Notes: a model not told the origin generated them from the sequence alone. A stretch of 64,000 nucleotides of DNA from Oscillospiraceae bacterium (GCA_031270395.1 JAISXU010000001.1:1-64000); one strand, 5' to 3'; numbered from the stretch's first letter, positions 43,495 to 52,734 are shown. A program made the numbers and translations.

Positions 43495-43591
43495 TCCGAT
43501 AATCAGGCGTTCTACAGGCCACCCCGCCACTGCGGCGGCGCGAGTAGCGCCGCCCTTTTCGCGCCAAGGCTTTTGAATTTCGTCAAAGTAT

Positions 43592-43697
43592 GATACAATA
43601 TCCACTCTGCGGATATTATATCCCGCGCATGCGCCCGCAATTGCAAAGCAATTTATGATACAATAGCCGCAGAGAGCACGGCTGTTATTATTGTATC
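43592..43697. promoter_or_regulatory. Two palindromes around -10-like boxes before the histidine kinase gene
   Basis: 43592-43622 is a 12-bp inverted repeat (GATACAATATCC with GGATATTATATC, one mismatch). 43657-43697 has arms GATACAATA-GCCG and CGGC-(6 nt)-TATTGTATC. Each contains TACAAT, a good -10. The first resembles the palindrome at 40137-40166 in its GCGGATATTATA half. They may be operators or a family of small palindromic repeats carrying promoters. Confidence 0.5.
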
Positions 43698-43715
43698 GGC
43701 GAGGTATGAACAGAG

Positions 43716-46424
43716 ATGAAAAAAATCAAGGCGTATATTGTTCGCTACGTTTTTTCAGAAACGCTATCCTTGGACGCGCGTCTGCTCAACATGGTCTGCA
43801 TGGTGGGCGTGGCCGCCTGTCTCATGTCCACATTCACCCGTGTCCTGATGCGGCAAGGCGCCGCTATGATTCTGGTCATGTTGGGCATAACGTTCTCCGT
43901 CGCTTTTTTCCTGTTCTTATTGAATCGCTTCCAAGTGTACAGGATGGGTACGCCGGTTACGCTCATCCTGCTCGGAGACGTGCTGTTCCCCGCCGCGTTT
44001 TTCCTGCTCGGCGGGGCGGACAGCGGCATGGCGGCCTACTTCGCGCTGAGCGTATCCCTCATAATCCTGCTTTCACAGGGCATAACACGCGTCATACTGC
44101 TCTCCACGCACATCATCATTGTGATCACCTGCTACTGCGTGGCTTTGTTCATGCCGCAGATGATTTCCCCCCTGACACCGCCGCGCCAAACGATGGACAA
44201 TATCCAGTCCCTCATCGTGGTTGGTTTCTTCATCGGGACGGTCATCCTGTTTCAACGTGCGATATTCGAGAGGGAGAAGCGCAAGGTGGAGACCGCCGGC
44301 AGCAGGATCGCCAGACAGGATGAGCTCCTGCACGTGGTCAACGACATGGCCATAATACTGCTCTCGTCCGATCCGGACAGATTCGAGGAGGTATTGGACA
44401 ATGGCATGGAGATGGTCGCGCGCAGTCTGGAGATCGACCGCATGTACATATGGAAGAACCGCGAACACAACGGAGACCTGTATTACACGCAGATATATGA
44501 ATGGTCAAACGACGATAAATTGAGGCAGAGCGTCCCGATGGAATTCTCTTACAGGGATACCCTCCCCGATTGGGAAAAAAGGCTCTCGGAGGGTCTATGC
44601 GTGAACGGCCCGCTCAGCAGCCTTTCCAAGCCCGAGTGGGAACGCATAGCGCCGCACAAGGTGCTTTCCATCCTCGCGGCGCCCGTGTTTTTGCAGGATG
44701 AATTCTGGGGCTTCGTCAGCTTTGACGACTGCGGCAGCGAACGCACGTTTTCCAAGAACGAGGAGAACATACTGCGGTCGGGCAGTTTGCTGATGGTCAA
44801 CGCTATTCTGCGCAACGAGATGCTGCAAAGCCTTATTTCCGCGCGCGAGGATGCGCTCTTGAGCGCACAGGCAAAGAGCGAATTCCTCGCGAATATGAGC
44901 CATGAGATACGTACGCCTATCAACGCCGTGGTCGGCATGACGGCTATCGGCAAATCGGCCTCCGACATGGAGCGAAAGGATTATTGCTTCGGCAAGATCG
45001 AGGACGCGTCCGCGCATCTGCTCGGCGTAATCAACGACATACTGGATATGTCCAAGATAGAGGCGGGCAAGCTGGAATTGTCGCCCGTGAGTTTCTCCTT
45101 CGAGAAGATGTTTCGGCGCGTGGTGAACGTGATCAATTTTCGTGTGGAGGAAAAAAATCAGACGCTCAGCGTGCGTCTCGACCGCAACATCCCTTCCACG
45201 CTGATCGGCGACGATCAGCGGCTGGCGCAGGTGATTGCGAATCTGCTTTCCAACGCCGTGAAATTCACGCCGGAACAGGGCTCCATACGTGTAGATACGC
45301 GTTTTGTAAAGGAGGAGAACGGGCGCTGCACGATCCGGATAGATGTGAGCGATTCGGGTATCGGCATCAGCGAGGATCAGTTGAACCGGCTCTTCAACTC
45401 ATTCACGCAGGCGGACAGCGACACCTCCCGGAAATACGGCGGGACAGGACTTGGACTCGCCATATCGAAGCGTATCGTCGAGATGATGGGCGGACAGATA
45501 TCCGCCCGCTCCGAGCTCGGTAAGGGCTCCGTTTTTACCTTTACCGCGGAGCTTGAACGCGGCGAGGATGGCCCGAACGGCGCGGTGCGTCCGACCACGC
45601 GCTGGGACAATGTCCGTGTACTTTTGGTGGACGACGAACAGGATATGCGGGATCATTTCAGTGAGATTGCGAGGCAGATCGGTTTTCACTGCGACGCCGC
45701 CGCCGACGGAGAGAGTGCTATGCGCATGATCGCCGAAAACGGCGCCTACGATCTGTACTTTGTGGACTGGAGGATGCCCGGCATGGACGGGATGGAGCTT
45801 ACGCGCCGCATCAAGGCGAACGACGCGGAGCACTCCATCGTGATCATGATCTCCGCGACGGAATGGAACACGATCGAAACCGAGGCGAAGAGCGTGGGCG
45901 TGGACATGTTCCTGCCCAAACCGATATTCCCGTCCGCAATCACCGACTGTATCAACGAATGTCTCGGGCTTTACGGCGCGCTTCCCGTGGAAGTGCAGAC
46001 CGCGGAAGCGACCGACGATTTTGCGGGATACCGCGTACTCCTGGCCGAGGACGTGGAGATCAACCGGGAGATCGTGCTTGCCCTGCTCGAACCGACCGAC
46101 CTTGCCGTCGATTGCGCGGAAAACGGCGCGGAAGCGGTGGAGATGTACAGCGCGGACCCCACGCGCTACGATATGATCTTCATGGACGTGCAGATGCCGG
46201 AGATGGACGGCTACACCGCCACACAGCGCATCCGCGCCCTTGAGTCGCCGGATGCGGAACGTATTCCCATCATCGCTATGACGGCCAACGTCTTCCGCGA
46301 GGACGTGGAGAGATGCCTTGCGGCCGGCATGAACGACCACGTGGGCAAGCCCCTGGATTTCAGCGAGGTGCTGGATAAGCTGCGCCGGTATCTGCCGGAG
46401 CGTCCTCGGCGGGGCGGTCTATAG
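43716..46424 (+). CDS. Hybrid sensor histidine kinase with two receiver domains
   Basis: This 902-residue membrane protein has five or six membrane segments at residues 15-185, a GAF-like sensor domain (about 205-370), a HisKA domain with the phospho-acceptor His396 in NMSHEIRTP, an HATPase domain (NLLSNAVKFTPEQG, DSGIGIS, GGTGLGLAIS) and two receiver domains with Asp684 (FVDWRMPG) and Asp824 (FMDVQMPEMDG). There is no Hpt or output domain, so phosphate must pass to a separate protein or the receivers act as brakes. The ATG at 43716 has GAGG about 11 nt upstream. It is a single gene after palindromic promoter-like sequences. The signal is unknown. Confidence 0.92.
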   Translation: MKKIKAYIVRYVFSETLSLDARLLNMVCMVGVAACLMSTFTRVLMRQGAAMILVMLGITFSVAFFLFLLNRFQVYRMGTPVTLILLGDVLFPAAFFLLGGADSGMAAYFALSVSLIILLSQGITRVILLSTHIIIVITCYCVALFMPQMISPLTPPRQTMDNIQSLIVVGFFIGTVILFQRAIFEREKRKVETAGSRIARQDELLHVVNDMAIILLSSDPDRFEEVLDNGMEMVARSLEIDRMYIWKNREHNGDLYYTQIYEWSNDDKLRQSVPMEFSYRDTLPDWEKRLSEGLCVNGPLSSLSKPEWERIAPHKVLSILAAPVFLQDEFWGFVSFDDCGSERTFSKNEENILRSGSLLMVNAILRNEMLQSLISAREDALLSAQAKSEFLANMSHEIRTPINAVVGMTAIGKSASDMERKDYCFGKIEDASAHLLGVINDILDMSKIEAGKLELSPVSFSFEKMFRRVVNVINFRVEEKNQTLSVRLDRNIPSTLIGDDQRLAQVIANLLSNAVKFTPEQGSIRVDTRFVKEENGRCTIRIDVSDSGIGISEDQLNRLFNSFTQADSDTSRKYGGTGLGLAISKRIVEMMGGQISARSELGKGSVFTFTAELERGEDGPNGAVRPTTRWDNVRVLLVDDEQDMRDHFSEIARQIGFHCDAAADGESAMRMIAENGAYDLYFVDWRMPGMDGMELTRRIKANDAEHSIVIMISATEWNTIETEAKSVGVDMFLPKPIFPSAITDCINECLGLYGALPVEVQTAEATDDFAGYRVLLAEDVEINREIVLALLEPTDLAVDCAENGAEAVEMYSADPTRYDMIFMDVQMPEMDGYTATQRIRALESPDAERIPIIAMTANVFREDVERCLAAGMNDHVGKPLDFSEVLDKLRRYLPERPRRGGL

Positions 46425-46501
46425 ATGAGGCGGAGATGGCCAAGCGGGGGCGTGGTTGTCAGGAAATCCCCTGTAAGCTGACCCTAAACGCTTTATCTCT
46501 T

Positions 46502-47536
46502 TCATCGGATTCCCTCCAAAGTTATTATCACAACCTCCGGCCGGTTGAACAGGCGGGGCACTTGTGTGGATTCCCGCGCCAATCCGCGGCTGACGATAAG
46601 CTCCGTGTTCCCAAAGAAGTATTCGCCATTCGTGTACTTGGGGAAACAGCCCTGATTTGGCGCCGACAAACCGTTTTCAAGGATAAACGGAATACGCCAT
46701 TGTCCGCCGTGCGCGTGACCGGAGACGACGAGGTCAGGCGAAAGCGGCAATAATTCGCCGATACGCTCCGGACGATGCGACAACAGCACCGTATATATTT
46801 CGGTATCGGCGTTTATGCTTAACTGCTCCATCTGCTGCGCATAGGGCACGGAACGGCTTGCGTATCTGTCCGTGTCGGGGTCGTCTATGCCGCTTATACG
46901 GATTTGCCCGCCCCGCACTGTAAGAATATCGCTCTCGCCCTCCAAGACCGTTACGCCGTAAGACGTGAGAGCGTCTTTGAACTCGTCCGCCCTGCCGCTC
47001 CAAAATTCGTGGTTGCCGGAAACATAGTAGCAGCGATACCTTGAGGACAATGCCGCTATGAGCTCAAGCGTGTTATCCGGCGGCAATCTGTCGTCGAATA
47101 TGTCTCCGCAAAGCAGCACGGCATCGGGTCGTTCCATATCAATGGCCGAGAGCAGCTCGCGCTGTCCGTCGCCGTAATCGCAGGAGTGATAGTCGGTGAC
47201 AAGCGCGAGCTTTGCCTGTTCGCCTATTTTGTCGTTTGTTACGCTGTAATGGCTTACCGCCAGGCTGTGATTGAGCGCTAACAGGATTATCAACACCTGC
47301 GCCGTTATTATCAACGGTATGCCAACCATAAACTTCTTGCGCCGTGTCTTATGGCGAACCGCAACCATAGACAACAGCATTGCGACCGAACCTCCGAGGA
47401 CGGAGACTGCGAGCAGCGTCCGTTCCTTCACGCGCCAGGCGTCCTTGCGGGCGGCGCGCTTGTCATAAAAGGTCAGGATTACGGCAAGCAGACTTATTAC
47501 TGCAAAATAGAGCAGGAACAGGATGTAGATGCTCAT
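46502..47536 (-). CDS. Membrane metallophosphoesterase with N-terminal DUF1294 domain
   Basis: This 344-residue protein joins two families. Residues 1-90 look like a DUF1294 membrane unit with YDKRAARKDAWRVKERTLL, LGGSVAMLLSMVAVRHKTRRKKF and a last membrane helix. Residues 110-344 form a calcineurin-like phosphoesterase of the YkuE/YaeI type: VTDYHSCDYG, LLCGDIFDD, VSGNHEFW, LLSHRPERI and SGHAHGGQWRIPF. Usual YkuE-type enzymes have one or two N-terminal helices rather than a DUF1294 part. The ATG at 47536 has a G-rich site 5 nt upstream; a reading to 47596 has none. It runs convergent to the histidine kinase gene. The substrate could be UDP-diacylglucosamine-like lipids or phosphodiesters. 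Confidence 0.85.
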   Translation of the reverse strand: MSIYILFLLYFAVISLLAVILTFYDKRAARKDAWRVKERTLLAVSVLGGSVAMLLSMVAVRHKTRRKKFMVGIPLIITAQVLIILLALNHSLAVSHYSVTNDKIGEQAKLALVTDYHSCDYGDGQRELLSAIDMERPDAVLLCGDIFDDRLPPDNTLELIAALSSRYRCYYVSGNHEFWSGRADEFKDALTSYGVTVLEGESDILTVRGGQIRISGIDDPDTDRYASRSVPYAQQMEQLSINADTEIYTVLLSHRPERIGELLPLSPDLVVSGHAHGGQWRIPFILENGLSAPNQGCFPKYTNGEYFFGNTELIVSRGLARESTQVPRLFNRPEVVIITLEGIR

Positions 47537-47657
47537 AATCAGCCCCCCGTTGATTGCCGTGGATAAATGCCTTAAATCGAACGCCGACCCCGGCATTTGT
47601 CCATGCTATATTGTCAAAAATGATTTTATGATCGTTCATCACGCATCCCCCTGTTTT

Positions 47658-47804
47658 TCACACGATACCAATGCGAATATCCCGTTTTATATCCAAGCTT
47701 GTGTGTAGCTCAGCCGCCCTGCTGTTATCCCGCGCCACCTGTAAATACACCGTGCGAGCACCAAGGCGCCGCACCCCCGATAACAGCGATTCACATGCTT
47801 CCGT
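47658..47804 (-). pseudogene. GNAT acetyltransferase fragment
   Basis: A minus-strand open frame contains LLSGVRRLGARTVYLQVARDNSRAAELH, which resembles the end of GNAT acetyltransferases (LGA-x-TVYLQV...DN-x-A-x-x-LY). The acetyl-CoA motif upstream is missing; before it the frame is Lys-rich and unrelated. It lies in a 440-bp stretch without an intact gene, so it is best read as a remnant. Confidence 0.45.
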
Positions 47805-47903
47805 GCCGCCGCCTTCAGGCGCTTTATTATACACGGGTTTTGTCGTTCCGGCAATCTGCAGCCAACCAAAGCCTTTTGGGGCCTTTTTTGATGCCTTTTT
47901 TGA

Positions 47904-47932
47904 TTTACACAGTCGATTTTTAGTGGTACAAT
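47904..47932 (+). promoter_or_regulatory. Promoter of the CPBP protease gene
   Basis: Plus-strand -35 TTTACA (47904-47909), 17-bp spacer and -10 TACAAT (47927-47932), with a leader of about 40 nt to the TTG start. Confidence 0.7.
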
Positions 47933-47979
47933 AAGCCAAAAAAGGTCAACAATTACAATTACCAGGGGGACGTGTACTC

Positions 47980-48651
47980 TTGAACAAATTGATCGGCGTC
48001 GGAACGGCCAGCGCGAGGGCGCGCACAATTTTGGGGCTAACAACCGCTGTAGTATTGAGCGTCGGCTTTACTGCGGCGATACCGGCGCTTTATGCGGTCA
48101 AGGTAATCATTCCTGTCAGGCTCGCAATCCTGTTTTTTGTGCAGGCGGTTTTCTTTGGAATTGCGATACTTGCAAACAACAGAATTGAAAAGCTGGGGTT
48201 TGCTGAGCTCGGATACAGCAGGAAAAGAATAGCTTCGCAGTTGCTATGGGCATTTGTAATCTTTGTCGTCTTGTCGGTAATATTTATCGCCTTTCCTTTG
48301 CTGATGGGTTTGAGGGATATTTTCCCCCAGCGTGATTTATTGCTGTTTGCCATTCCGTATACGTTCACCGTTGGTTTTGCCGAGGAAACCCTGTTCAGAG
48401 GATATCTGCTTAAAGGGTTGCTGAGAATACGCCTTCCGAAAATCGCGGCAATTATCGCCTCGTCCGCCATATTCGGAGCTTGGCACTACATGAATAACGG
48501 CAGTATGCTTCAGGTTGGTATTACAGGCATAATCGGTATTGTGTTTGCCGTCCCGCTGATTTACTCAAGGCGGTGTTCCCTTCTTTCCGTCGCGCTTGCG
48601 CATGGAGCGTATGACGCGCTGTTGAATATATTCGCGTATCTGCCGCTTTGA
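47980..48651 (+). CDS. CPBP-family intramembrane metalloprotease
   Basis: This 223-residue protein has about six to seven membrane helices and the CPBP/Abi (CAAX protease, Rce1-like) motifs: EETLFRGYLL (Glu pair, about residue 133), FGAWHYMNNG with a His, and ALAHGAYDALLN with the last His. In bacteria these proteases process peptides, bacteriocin-related proteins or anti-sigma factors. The start is TTG at 47980 with AGGGGGA 9 nt upstream. It has its own promoter. AT content is higher than in the housekeeping operons. No bacteriocin gene was found next to it. Confidence 0.87.
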   Translation: MNKLIGVGTASARARTILGLTTAVVLSVGFTAAIPALYAVKVIIPVRLAILFFVQAVFFGIAILANNRIEKLGFAELGYSRKRIASQLLWAFVIFVVLSVIFIAFPLLMGLRDIFPQRDLLLFAIPYTFTVGFAEETLFRGYLLKGLLRIRLPKIAAIIASSAIFGAWHYMNNGSMLQVGITGIIGIVFAVPLIYSRRCSLLSVALAHGAYDALLNIFAYLPL

Positions 48652-48889
48652 AAGGGGAGATGGGGCTAGCCGGATTTGTTGGACGCGAAAGCGCGAAATG
48701 GGCGTGCCCGTCCTGCGGGTAGATGAGCAGAAACAATACACAAGATGTTTTAACGCGCGTTATAGGTTGCTTTGAAAGCCCGTCCTAAAATTCGAGCGCT
48801 CCAGATCTCCGGTTCGTTTTTCCCCGGTTCTGTTTTGACTTCGGGGGCGAAGCAGCGCCGCGATCACTGCGCACAGGAGGCCATAAGGC

Positions 48890-49444
48890 GTGACAAAATA
48901 CATATCGCTCCTGCGGGGCGTAAATGTTGGCGGCAAAAACAAAATATCAATGCCCGAGCTAAAAGCGGCGTTTGAGGGACGGGGCTTTGAGAACGTCGTC
49001 ACCTACATCAACAGCGGCAATATCCTGTTTGACGGCAATTTGGGCTTGCAGGAAGCGAAAACGGCTTGCGAGGATATTATTAAAAGCGGCTTCGGGCTGA
49101 AAATCGCGGTTGGAATCATCACCGCCGACCACTTGGCGGACGCCCTCGCGCACGCGCCGGGGTGGTGGAACAGCGGCGCGGACTCCACGCACAACACGAT
49201 ATTCGCAATCCCTCCCGCGACAGCGAAGGAAATCCATTCGGCCGTCGGAGCGGCAAAACCGGAATATGAGAAGGTTTATTGTCACGGCAGCGTGATTTTC
49301 TGGTCTGCGCCGCTCAATACGTACTCGCGGACGCGCTGGTCGAAAATCGTTCAGAACAAGGCCGTTTATAACCTGATAACGATCCGAAACGCGAACACGA
49401 CACTCAAGCTGGCGGCATTGGCAAAGGGAGACGACGTGAAATGA
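48890..49444 (+). CDS. DUF1697 family protein
   Basis: This 184-residue protein begins KYISLLRGVNVGGKNKISMPELKAAFE, the DUF1697 signature, and has VVTYINSGNILFD and KPEYEKVYCHGSVIFW. The function of the family is unknown. The start is GTG at 48890 with AGGAGG 9 nt upstream. The 238-bp gap before it shows no gene. It is the first of a plus-strand row of small genes and gene fragments. Its stop overlaps the next ATG (49441), whose short frame leads nowhere. Confidence 0.87.
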   Translation: MTKYISLLRGVNVGGKNKISMPELKAAFEGRGFENVVTYINSGNILFDGNLGLQEAKTACEDIIKSGFGLKIAVGIITADHLADALAHAPGWWNSGADSTHNTIFAIPPATAKEIHSAVGAAKPEYEKVYCHGSVIFWSAPLNTYSRTRWSKIVQNKAVYNLITIRNANTTLKLAALAKGDDVK

Positions 49445-49487
49445 CGGAGGATTTCACCCGCGAAGGCTTTCGGGAAGCCCTGCCACC

Positions 49488-49664
49488 GTGCCGACGGGAA
49501 AAGAAGCGGCGGCAATCTTTGACGCGCTGCGCGTTGGCGGTGAGGTAACGCTCGCGCCTGTCGAAACATTTTACAACGTATTCCACGCCGCCGTTACGGA
49601 CAAATTCGGCGTGAACTGGAATGTAGTCGCGGAAGAAGCGCCCAAGCGGGAGGTAACGCTATGA
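49488..49664 (+). pseudogene. VOC/PhnB-family C-terminal fragment
   Basis: A 58-codon frame reads AAAIFDALRVGGEVTLAP, ETFYNVFHAAVTDKFGVNWN, which is the end of PhnB-like VOC (glyoxalase-fold) proteins: the loop before the last strand and the last metal/dimer strand. The first two thirds of the gene are missing; the first bases after the DUF1697 stop do not continue it. It looks like a deletion remnant. Confidence 0.65.
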
Positions 49665-49738
49665 GCAACGAACGTATTTACAAAATGTCGGTTTCCGATG
49701 TGTACCCGATGTATATCCAAAAGGAGGTATTAGTATGA
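49661..49738 (+). pseudogene. DUF2200 N-terminal fragment
   Basis: A 25-codon frame starts MSNERIYKMSVSDVYPMYIQK, the start of DUF2200 proteins (RIYxMSFASVYPxYxxKAEKKGR...), then ends where the next gene's ribosome site AAAGGAGG begins. The rest of the domain (about 90 residues) is absent. It overlaps the VOC fragment stop and the next ATG by 4 bp each. Confidence 0.65.
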
Positions 49739-50217
49739 AACTCTATATCAAACAAAAGGTGTTCTCCTGGCGGGATAGATTTGCCGTCAAGGACGAAGCG
49801 GAGCTCGACCGCTGGTTCGCGCAGGGCGAGATTTTCACGCTTGGGCGAAAGCTGCACGTCTATGACGCGAACGGCGCGGAGGTCGCTTTTATACGGCAAA
49901 AAGTGCTGTCGTTCCTGTGGCGCTACTATATTGAGATAGGCGGCAATGTGTATGAATTCGTCAAGGAGTTCACGTTTCTGCGCCCAAAGTACACTATCCG
50001 CAATCTTGACTGGGTGATTGACGGCAACTTTACGGAGCATGAATACGCCGTCACGAGCAGTCGCGGCGATATTATGCGAATTTCAAAAGCGTGGCCTACT
50101 TGGGGCGACTTCTACAAGCTTGAAATAACAGAGCCGCAGAACGAATTGCTCTGCCTGTGCGTCGCGCTTGCTATCGACTGTATAAACGCCGACGCGGCAA
50201 GCAGGGCATCAAATTAG
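49735..50217 (+). CDS. LURP-one-related (YxjI-type) protein
   Basis: This 160-residue protein has the Tubby-like LURP/LOR fold signature: LYIKQKVFSWRDRFAVKDE at the start, HVYDANGAEVAFIRQK in the middle, and DWVIDGNFTEHEYAV later. The Bacillus relative YxjI and plant LURP-one are of unknown molecular role; phospholipid binding is a common guess for this fold. The ATG at 49735 has AAGGAGG 7 nt upstream, inside the DUF2200 fragment. After its TAG a further 40 codons stay open in frame (CERFEAALRAVALENEPNP), possibly the tail of another lost gene. Confidence 0.82.
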   Translation: MKLYIKQKVFSWRDRFAVKDEAELDRWFAQGEIFTLGRKLHVYDANGAEVAFIRQKVLSFLWRYYIEIGGNVYEFVKEFTFLRPKYTIRNLDWVIDGNFTEHEYAVTSSRGDIMRISKAWPTWGDFYKLEITEPQNELLCLCVALAIDCINADAASRASN

Positions 50218-50339
50218 ACGTGCCCTGGGGAGTGCGAGAGGTTTGAAGCGGCGCTGCGGGCGGTGGCGCTCGAAAACGAACCGAATCCAGTGAAATGCAA
50301 GTGGAGCGATATGAACAATACTCGGAGAATGGAGAGAAC

Positions 50340-51482
50340 ATGAAGAAAATCACTGTCATACTTCTTATGATTTTGATTAGCGCTGCTTTTGGATTTGTTA
50401 TTGGATATTTCGGAGTGACTCTTTTTGAGAACTTAGTAGAGCGGCAAACAGCAAACGAAGTCCTACTGTATGCCGTGCTTCTGATTTGTCTTGTCTTGAG
50501 CTTCATGCTCCACATCCCATTGCATGAGGCGGGGCATCTCCTTTCCGGCAAACTCAGCGGATACGATTTTGTGTCTTTCCGCGTGTTAAATATCATGTTC
50601 ATCAAGCAGAACGGAAAAATCGCGCGGAAGAAATTCAAAATAGTCGGGACGCTTGGGCAATGCCTGATGTCTCCGCCGGAGCCTGTAGACGGGCGTTATC
50701 CATTTGTGCTGTATAACCTCGGCGGTTCTTTGATGAACCTTACCGCAAGCGCCGCAGGTTTGGGGTTCTATCTCTTGTTTTCAAAAGCATTGCCAATGGC
50801 CGCGGCTATATGCGCTGTTTTTGCAATAGTAGGTATATTAATGAGTTTGATAAATTTAATCCCAATGAAGCCGGGCGGGGTTGCAAATGACGGCTATAAC
50901 GCGCTGACACTTGTCAAGCGGGAGAGCGCAAGGCGGGCGTTTTGGTTGCTGCTGCGCATTAACACGCTGACACAACAAGGCGCCAGATTCCGCGATATGC
51001 CCGCCGAATGGTTCGACATCCCGGACGATGGCTTGAATGACACCATAACCACCGTGATTGCGCTATACAGATTTAGTTACTTGTTGGATAAGCATGATTT
51101 TGCCGAGGCGAAAATACTTGCGGAGCTTCTTCTCAATGGTGCTGATAAAATGCTGGAAATACACAAAACCGAGCTGCGCTGCGAGTTGTTGTTCCTCGAA
51201 ATTATTGGCGAATGCCGAGTAGAGGAAATTGAGCGGATATACGATAAAAAGCTGAAGAATTATATCAAAGCGACGGGTGTTTACGTGTCGCACCAACGAC
51301 TCTTATACGCTTATGAAAAGCTGGTTGTAAACGATGAAGGAAATGCCCAAAAAGTGCTTGACCGTTTTCAAAAAGCTTGTTTGACATACCCGAACGTGGG
51401 CGAAATAGAAAGCGAGCGCGATTTGATTGAGGTGATCGACAATATCGCTCTGAAAAAAAGGAGGCAGTTAAACAAATGTTAA
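50340..51482 (+). CDS. M50-type membrane metalloprotease-like protein
   Basis: This 380-residue protein has two membrane helices at the start (residues 5-30 and 42-62), then HEAGHLLSG (HExxH zinc motif, about residue 68), two more helices (about 125-145 and 150-180) with MKPGGVANDGYNAL, the usual N-x-x-DG third-ligand region of site-2-type proteases, and a soluble helical C-terminal domain of about 180 residues. It may process membrane proteins, or only be a relative. The ATG at 50340 has GGAGA a few nt upstream; a reading from 50295 has no site. Its end overlaps the DUF1801 gene by 7 bp. Confidence 0.8.
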   Translation: MKKITVILLMILISAAFGFVIGYFGVTLFENLVERQTANEVLLYAVLLICLVLSFMLHIPLHEAGHLLSGKLSGYDFVSFRVLNIMFIKQNGKIARKKFKIVGTLGQCLMSPPEPVDGRYPFVLYNLGGSLMNLTASAAGLGFYLLFSKALPMAAAICAVFAIVGILMSLINLIPMKPGGVANDGYNALTLVKRESARRAFWLLLRINTLTQQGARFRDMPAEWFDIPDDGLNDTITTVIALYRFSYLLDKHDFAEAKILAELLLNGADKMLEIHKTELRCELLFLEIIGECRVEEIERIYDKKLKNYIKATGVYVSHQRLLYAYEKLVVNDEGNAQKVLDRFQKACLTYPNVGEIESERDLIEVIDNIALKKRRQLNKC

Positions 51483-51829
51483 AATTAGATAATATCGACG
51501 ACTACATCGCCACACAGTCCGAAGCGATCCAACCGCTGTTGAAATCCGTCCTGAAAACGCTCCGCAAGACGCTCCCCGCCGCGACGGAGAAAATCTCGTG
51601 GCAAATGCCGACATTTTGGAAAGGGCAAAACCTTATCCACTTCGCGGCGCAGAAGAACCATCTCGGCATTTACCCCGGCGCGGCGGCTATGGAGCATTTC
51701 GCCCCGCGACTGACGCAGTACAAGACGAGCAAGGGCGCGGTGCAGTTCCTATATAAATCTTTTGGCGAGGAACAGCTTGCGCTGGTTGCGGAGATTGCGG
51801 AGTGGTGCGGCGCGCACAATGCGAAATGA
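51476..51829 (+). CDS. DUF1801 (YdhG-like) protein
   Basis: This 117-residue protein shows the DUF1801 pattern ATEKISWQMPTFWKGQNLIHFAAQKNHLGIYPG, with a final AEIAEWCGAHN. Bacillus FrataxinYdhG-like proteins of this family were proposed as iron chaperones, but the role is not secure. The ATG at 51476 overlaps the protease stop by 7 bp and has AGGAGG 11 nt upstream. It closes the plus-strand row; the next gene is convergent. Confidence 0.87.
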   Translation: MLKLDNIDDYIATQSEAIQPLLKSVLKTLRKTLPAATEKISWQMPTFWKGQNLIHFAAQKNHLGIYPGAAAMEHFAPRLTQYKTSKGAVQFLYKSFGEEQLALVAEIAEWCGAHNAK

Positions 51830-51925
51830 TGAGCGTAGCCTTGCGCGGCGCAAAAGTCGTCCCACTATTTGACGGTTACCGTTCAATTATTGTTTTGCTT
51901 AGACAAGTTTAGAATCGTTCCGGCA

Positions 51926-52726
51926 TCATCCGTTGGCGCTCTCATATTTTCGCACTCCCCTTCTAAATAGCACTCTGGATATAAATCCAAGTATCAGCGG
52001 ACACAGAATCATCCAAACTCCATATCTAAAATCCAGCCGGTCGATCAATACCAGCGGCTGAAAGTTGGTTATAGCAAAAAATGGTATAATAAAAACAAGC
52101 AATCTTTGTATATACCTCCCGTAAATATGCATGGGCATCATATTTATATCCCATGCCTTGTCGGATATGGCAATCAGTCCGCGCGATTCAATCGTCCAAA
52201 ACGACAGTAACATCGGCAGCAGAAATAGAAAATACGCAATCGACACACCGCAAATCAGAAAGAGAAAATATAATATAACTCCGCCGACGCTGGCGTTAAA
52301 CTCAATATTGCACAGGGCGATTATAATCATTGTGATTCCCGTAACAACATTGGCGGCCAGCATTGGCAAGCTGAGTTTTTTTGTAGAGATGTAAAACTGG
52401 ATAGAAATTGGCTTTACCAGCAACAAGTCCAGCATACCCGTTTTAATATTAAATGGGAGCCACCAAAGATTTTCCGCAAACAGACCGTTATATATACCCG
52501 TAATAACCGTATAATTTCCAACATACAGCATGACGTAATACGGGGATAGATTATTGATGGATAATCCGGTTAAAAACACGACAAAAACGTACATCAGCTT
52601 TAGTGTCAAAAAACAGCACTCCACCAATACGCCGGCCACAAAGTTTGCGCGATACTCCATCATACTCATAATACTGTGTCTGACAAATAAGCCATATACA
52701 CGCATGTACTTTTTGACCGCTTTCAT
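51926..52726 (-). CDS. ABC-2 type exporter permease (DUF990-like), third of set
   Basis: This permease of about 266 residues has six membrane helices. Features of the ABC-2/DUF990 family are YRANFVAGVL near the N-terminus, MLDLLLVKPISIQFYIS after helix 2-3, and FFAITNFQPLVLIDRLDF. The chosen ATG is 52726 (AGGA 6 nt upstream); ATG 52729 directly before it is also possible, while the longer reading to 53026 enters the neighbour gene. It is the last gene of six on this strand and pairs with the permease 52735-53544. Base composition is clearly more AT-rich than the housekeeping operons. Confidence 0.85.
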   Translation of the reverse strand: MKAVKKYMRVYGLFVRHSIMSMMEYRANFVAGVLVECCFLTLKLMYVFVVFLTGLSINNLSPYYVMLYVGNYTVITGIYNGLFAENLWWLPFNIKTGMLDLLLVKPISIQFYISTKKLSLPMLAANVVTGITMIIIALCNIEFNASVGGVILYFLFLICGVSIAYFLFLLPMLLSFWTIESRGLIAISDKAWDINMMPMHIYGRYIQRLLVFIIPFFAITNFQPLVLIDRLDFRYGVWMILCPLILGFISRVLFRRGVRKYESANG

Positions 52727-52734
52727 CATATATC

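Noticed and set aside
48890-51829. Integron cassette array
   Set aside because: The row of small genes and fragments recalls cassettes, but no integrase and no attC-like repeated palindromes were seen between them.
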